Made by a program: the position numbers and the translations under genes. The notes under the pieces were generated by a model. That model was not told the DNA's origin and did no database searches. It was given only the letters and a program-made list of their open reading frames with translations. Shown here piece by piece: positions 63,536 through 64,000 of a DNA stretch of 64,000 bases. The stretch lies in assembly GCF_022171985.1 (NCBI RefSeq), contig NZ_JAJVHF010000016.1:1-64000 (forward strand). The letters are read 5' to 3'. How positions within the stretch are numbered: the first letter of the stretch is position 1; each line of letters opens with the position of its first letter. This DNA comes from Huaxiibacter chinensis (GTDB lineage Bacteria; Pseudomonadota; Gammaproteobacteria; Enterobacterales; Enterobacteriaceae).

Positions 63536-63542
63536 GAAGGGT

Positions 63543-64000
63543 ATGAGTTCCACCTCGCTTTATGCAGCAATCGATCTCGGCTCGAACAGTTTTCATATGC
63601 TGGTCGTGCGCGAGGTGGCAGGGAGTATTCAAACCCTGTCACGCATTAAGCGTAAGGTCCGTCTCGCGGCGGGTCTGAGTCCGGACAATCATCTCTCCCC
63701 TGAGGCCATGGAACGTGGCTGGCAATGTTTACGTCTGTTTGCTGAACGTTTGCAGGATATCCCGCATAATCAAATCCGCGTGGTGGCGACGGCCACGTTA
63801 CGTCTGGCCGTTAATGCCGCCGATTTTATCGCCAAAGCGCAGGAAATTCTGGGCTGTCCTGTCCAGGTCATTAGCGGTGAAGAAGAAGCTCGCCTGATTT
63901 ATCAGGGTGTGGCGCATACCACCGGCGGTGACGATCGACGTCTGGTGGTGGATATCGGCGGGGCAAGCACTGAACTGGTGACGGGGACGGGGGCGCAGGC
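63543..64000 (+). CDS. gppA: Exopolyphosphatase/pppGpp phosphohydrolase GppA (partial, 3' end outside window)
   Basis: The first 152 residues of a Ppx/GppA-family hydrolase are present; the family length is about 490. [17 protein letters not shown] (about residues 8-24) is the phosphate-1 motif of the actin-like ATPase fold, and [14 protein letters not shown] (about 137-150) the phosphate-2 motif. [13 protein letters not shown] is also typical. It converts pppGpp to ppGpp. I chose ATG 63543, with GAAGG 9 bases upstream; an in-frame ATG at 63534 abuts that site and is less suited. Confidence 0.95.
   Translation, partial: MSSTSLYAAIDLGSNSFHMLVVREVAGSIQTLSRIKRKVRLAAGLSPDNHLSPEAMERGWQCLRLFAERLQDIPHNQIRVVATATLRLAVNAADFIAKAQEILGCPVQVISGEEEARLIYQGVAHTTGGDDRRLVVDIGGASTELVTGTGAQ

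Overview
The window is a stretch of enterobacterial chromosome with roughly mid-50s percent GC. Gene content, order and protein sequences follow the Escherichia coli region from rrnA/hemG to gppA almost gene for gene. Protein divergence, ERIC and REP-type repeats and several local gene losses point to an Enterobacter, Lelliottia or Leclercia-like member of the Enterobacteriaceae. I see no prophage, insertion sequence, CRISPR array, integron or defence island. This is ordinary core genome, and I found no undescribed multigene system. The interest lies in regulatory and junction detail.

Left to right. Positions 1-140 hold the P1 promoter of an rRNA operon that reads leftward out of the window. 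Next come hemG-trkH-yigZ-pepQ (minus strand), the FadR-controlled fadBA operon (plus), fre and ubiD (minus), rfaH (plus), tatD-tatC-tatB-tatA (minus, transcribed tatA to tatD) and the ubiquinone genes ubiB-ubiJ-ubiE with rmuC and udp. The udp/ysgA divergent region carries two CRP sites. metE and metR diverge around met boxes and an ERIC element. Then come yigM, yigL, pldB, rhtB, rhtC, recQ, pldA, yigI, rarD, corA (with a long leader), uvrD (LexA box) and the overlapping dapF-yigA-xerC-yigB cluster, followed by lptM, cyaY and cyaA, and the divergent hemCDXY operon.

The stretch 46294-47400 is RNA-rich. It holds the small RNA GlmZ with a sigma-54-type promoter and GlrR-type upstream sites, then the argX-hisR-leuT-proM tRNA cluster. 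The rest is the threonine transporter gene yifK and the enterobacterial common antigen (ECA) operon (wecA-wzzE-wecB-wecC-wecD-wecE-wzxE-wecF-wzyE-wecG, minus strand), then rho, trxA, rhlB and the start of gppA.

Functional links. The ECA operon makes and transfers GlcNAc, ManNAcA and Fuc4NAc on undecaprenyl phosphate, flips the lipid-linked repeat and polymerises it. Strikingly, rffG and rffH, the dTDP-glucose genes normally found between wecC and wecD, are absent; wecC runs directly into wecD through a TTGA overlap. hemCDXY and hemG feed haem synthesis, ubiB/D/E/J feed ubiquinone, fadBA degrades fatty acids, and the Tat genes export folded proteins. Gene symbols are assigned from remembered E. 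coli family sequences; no search was run.
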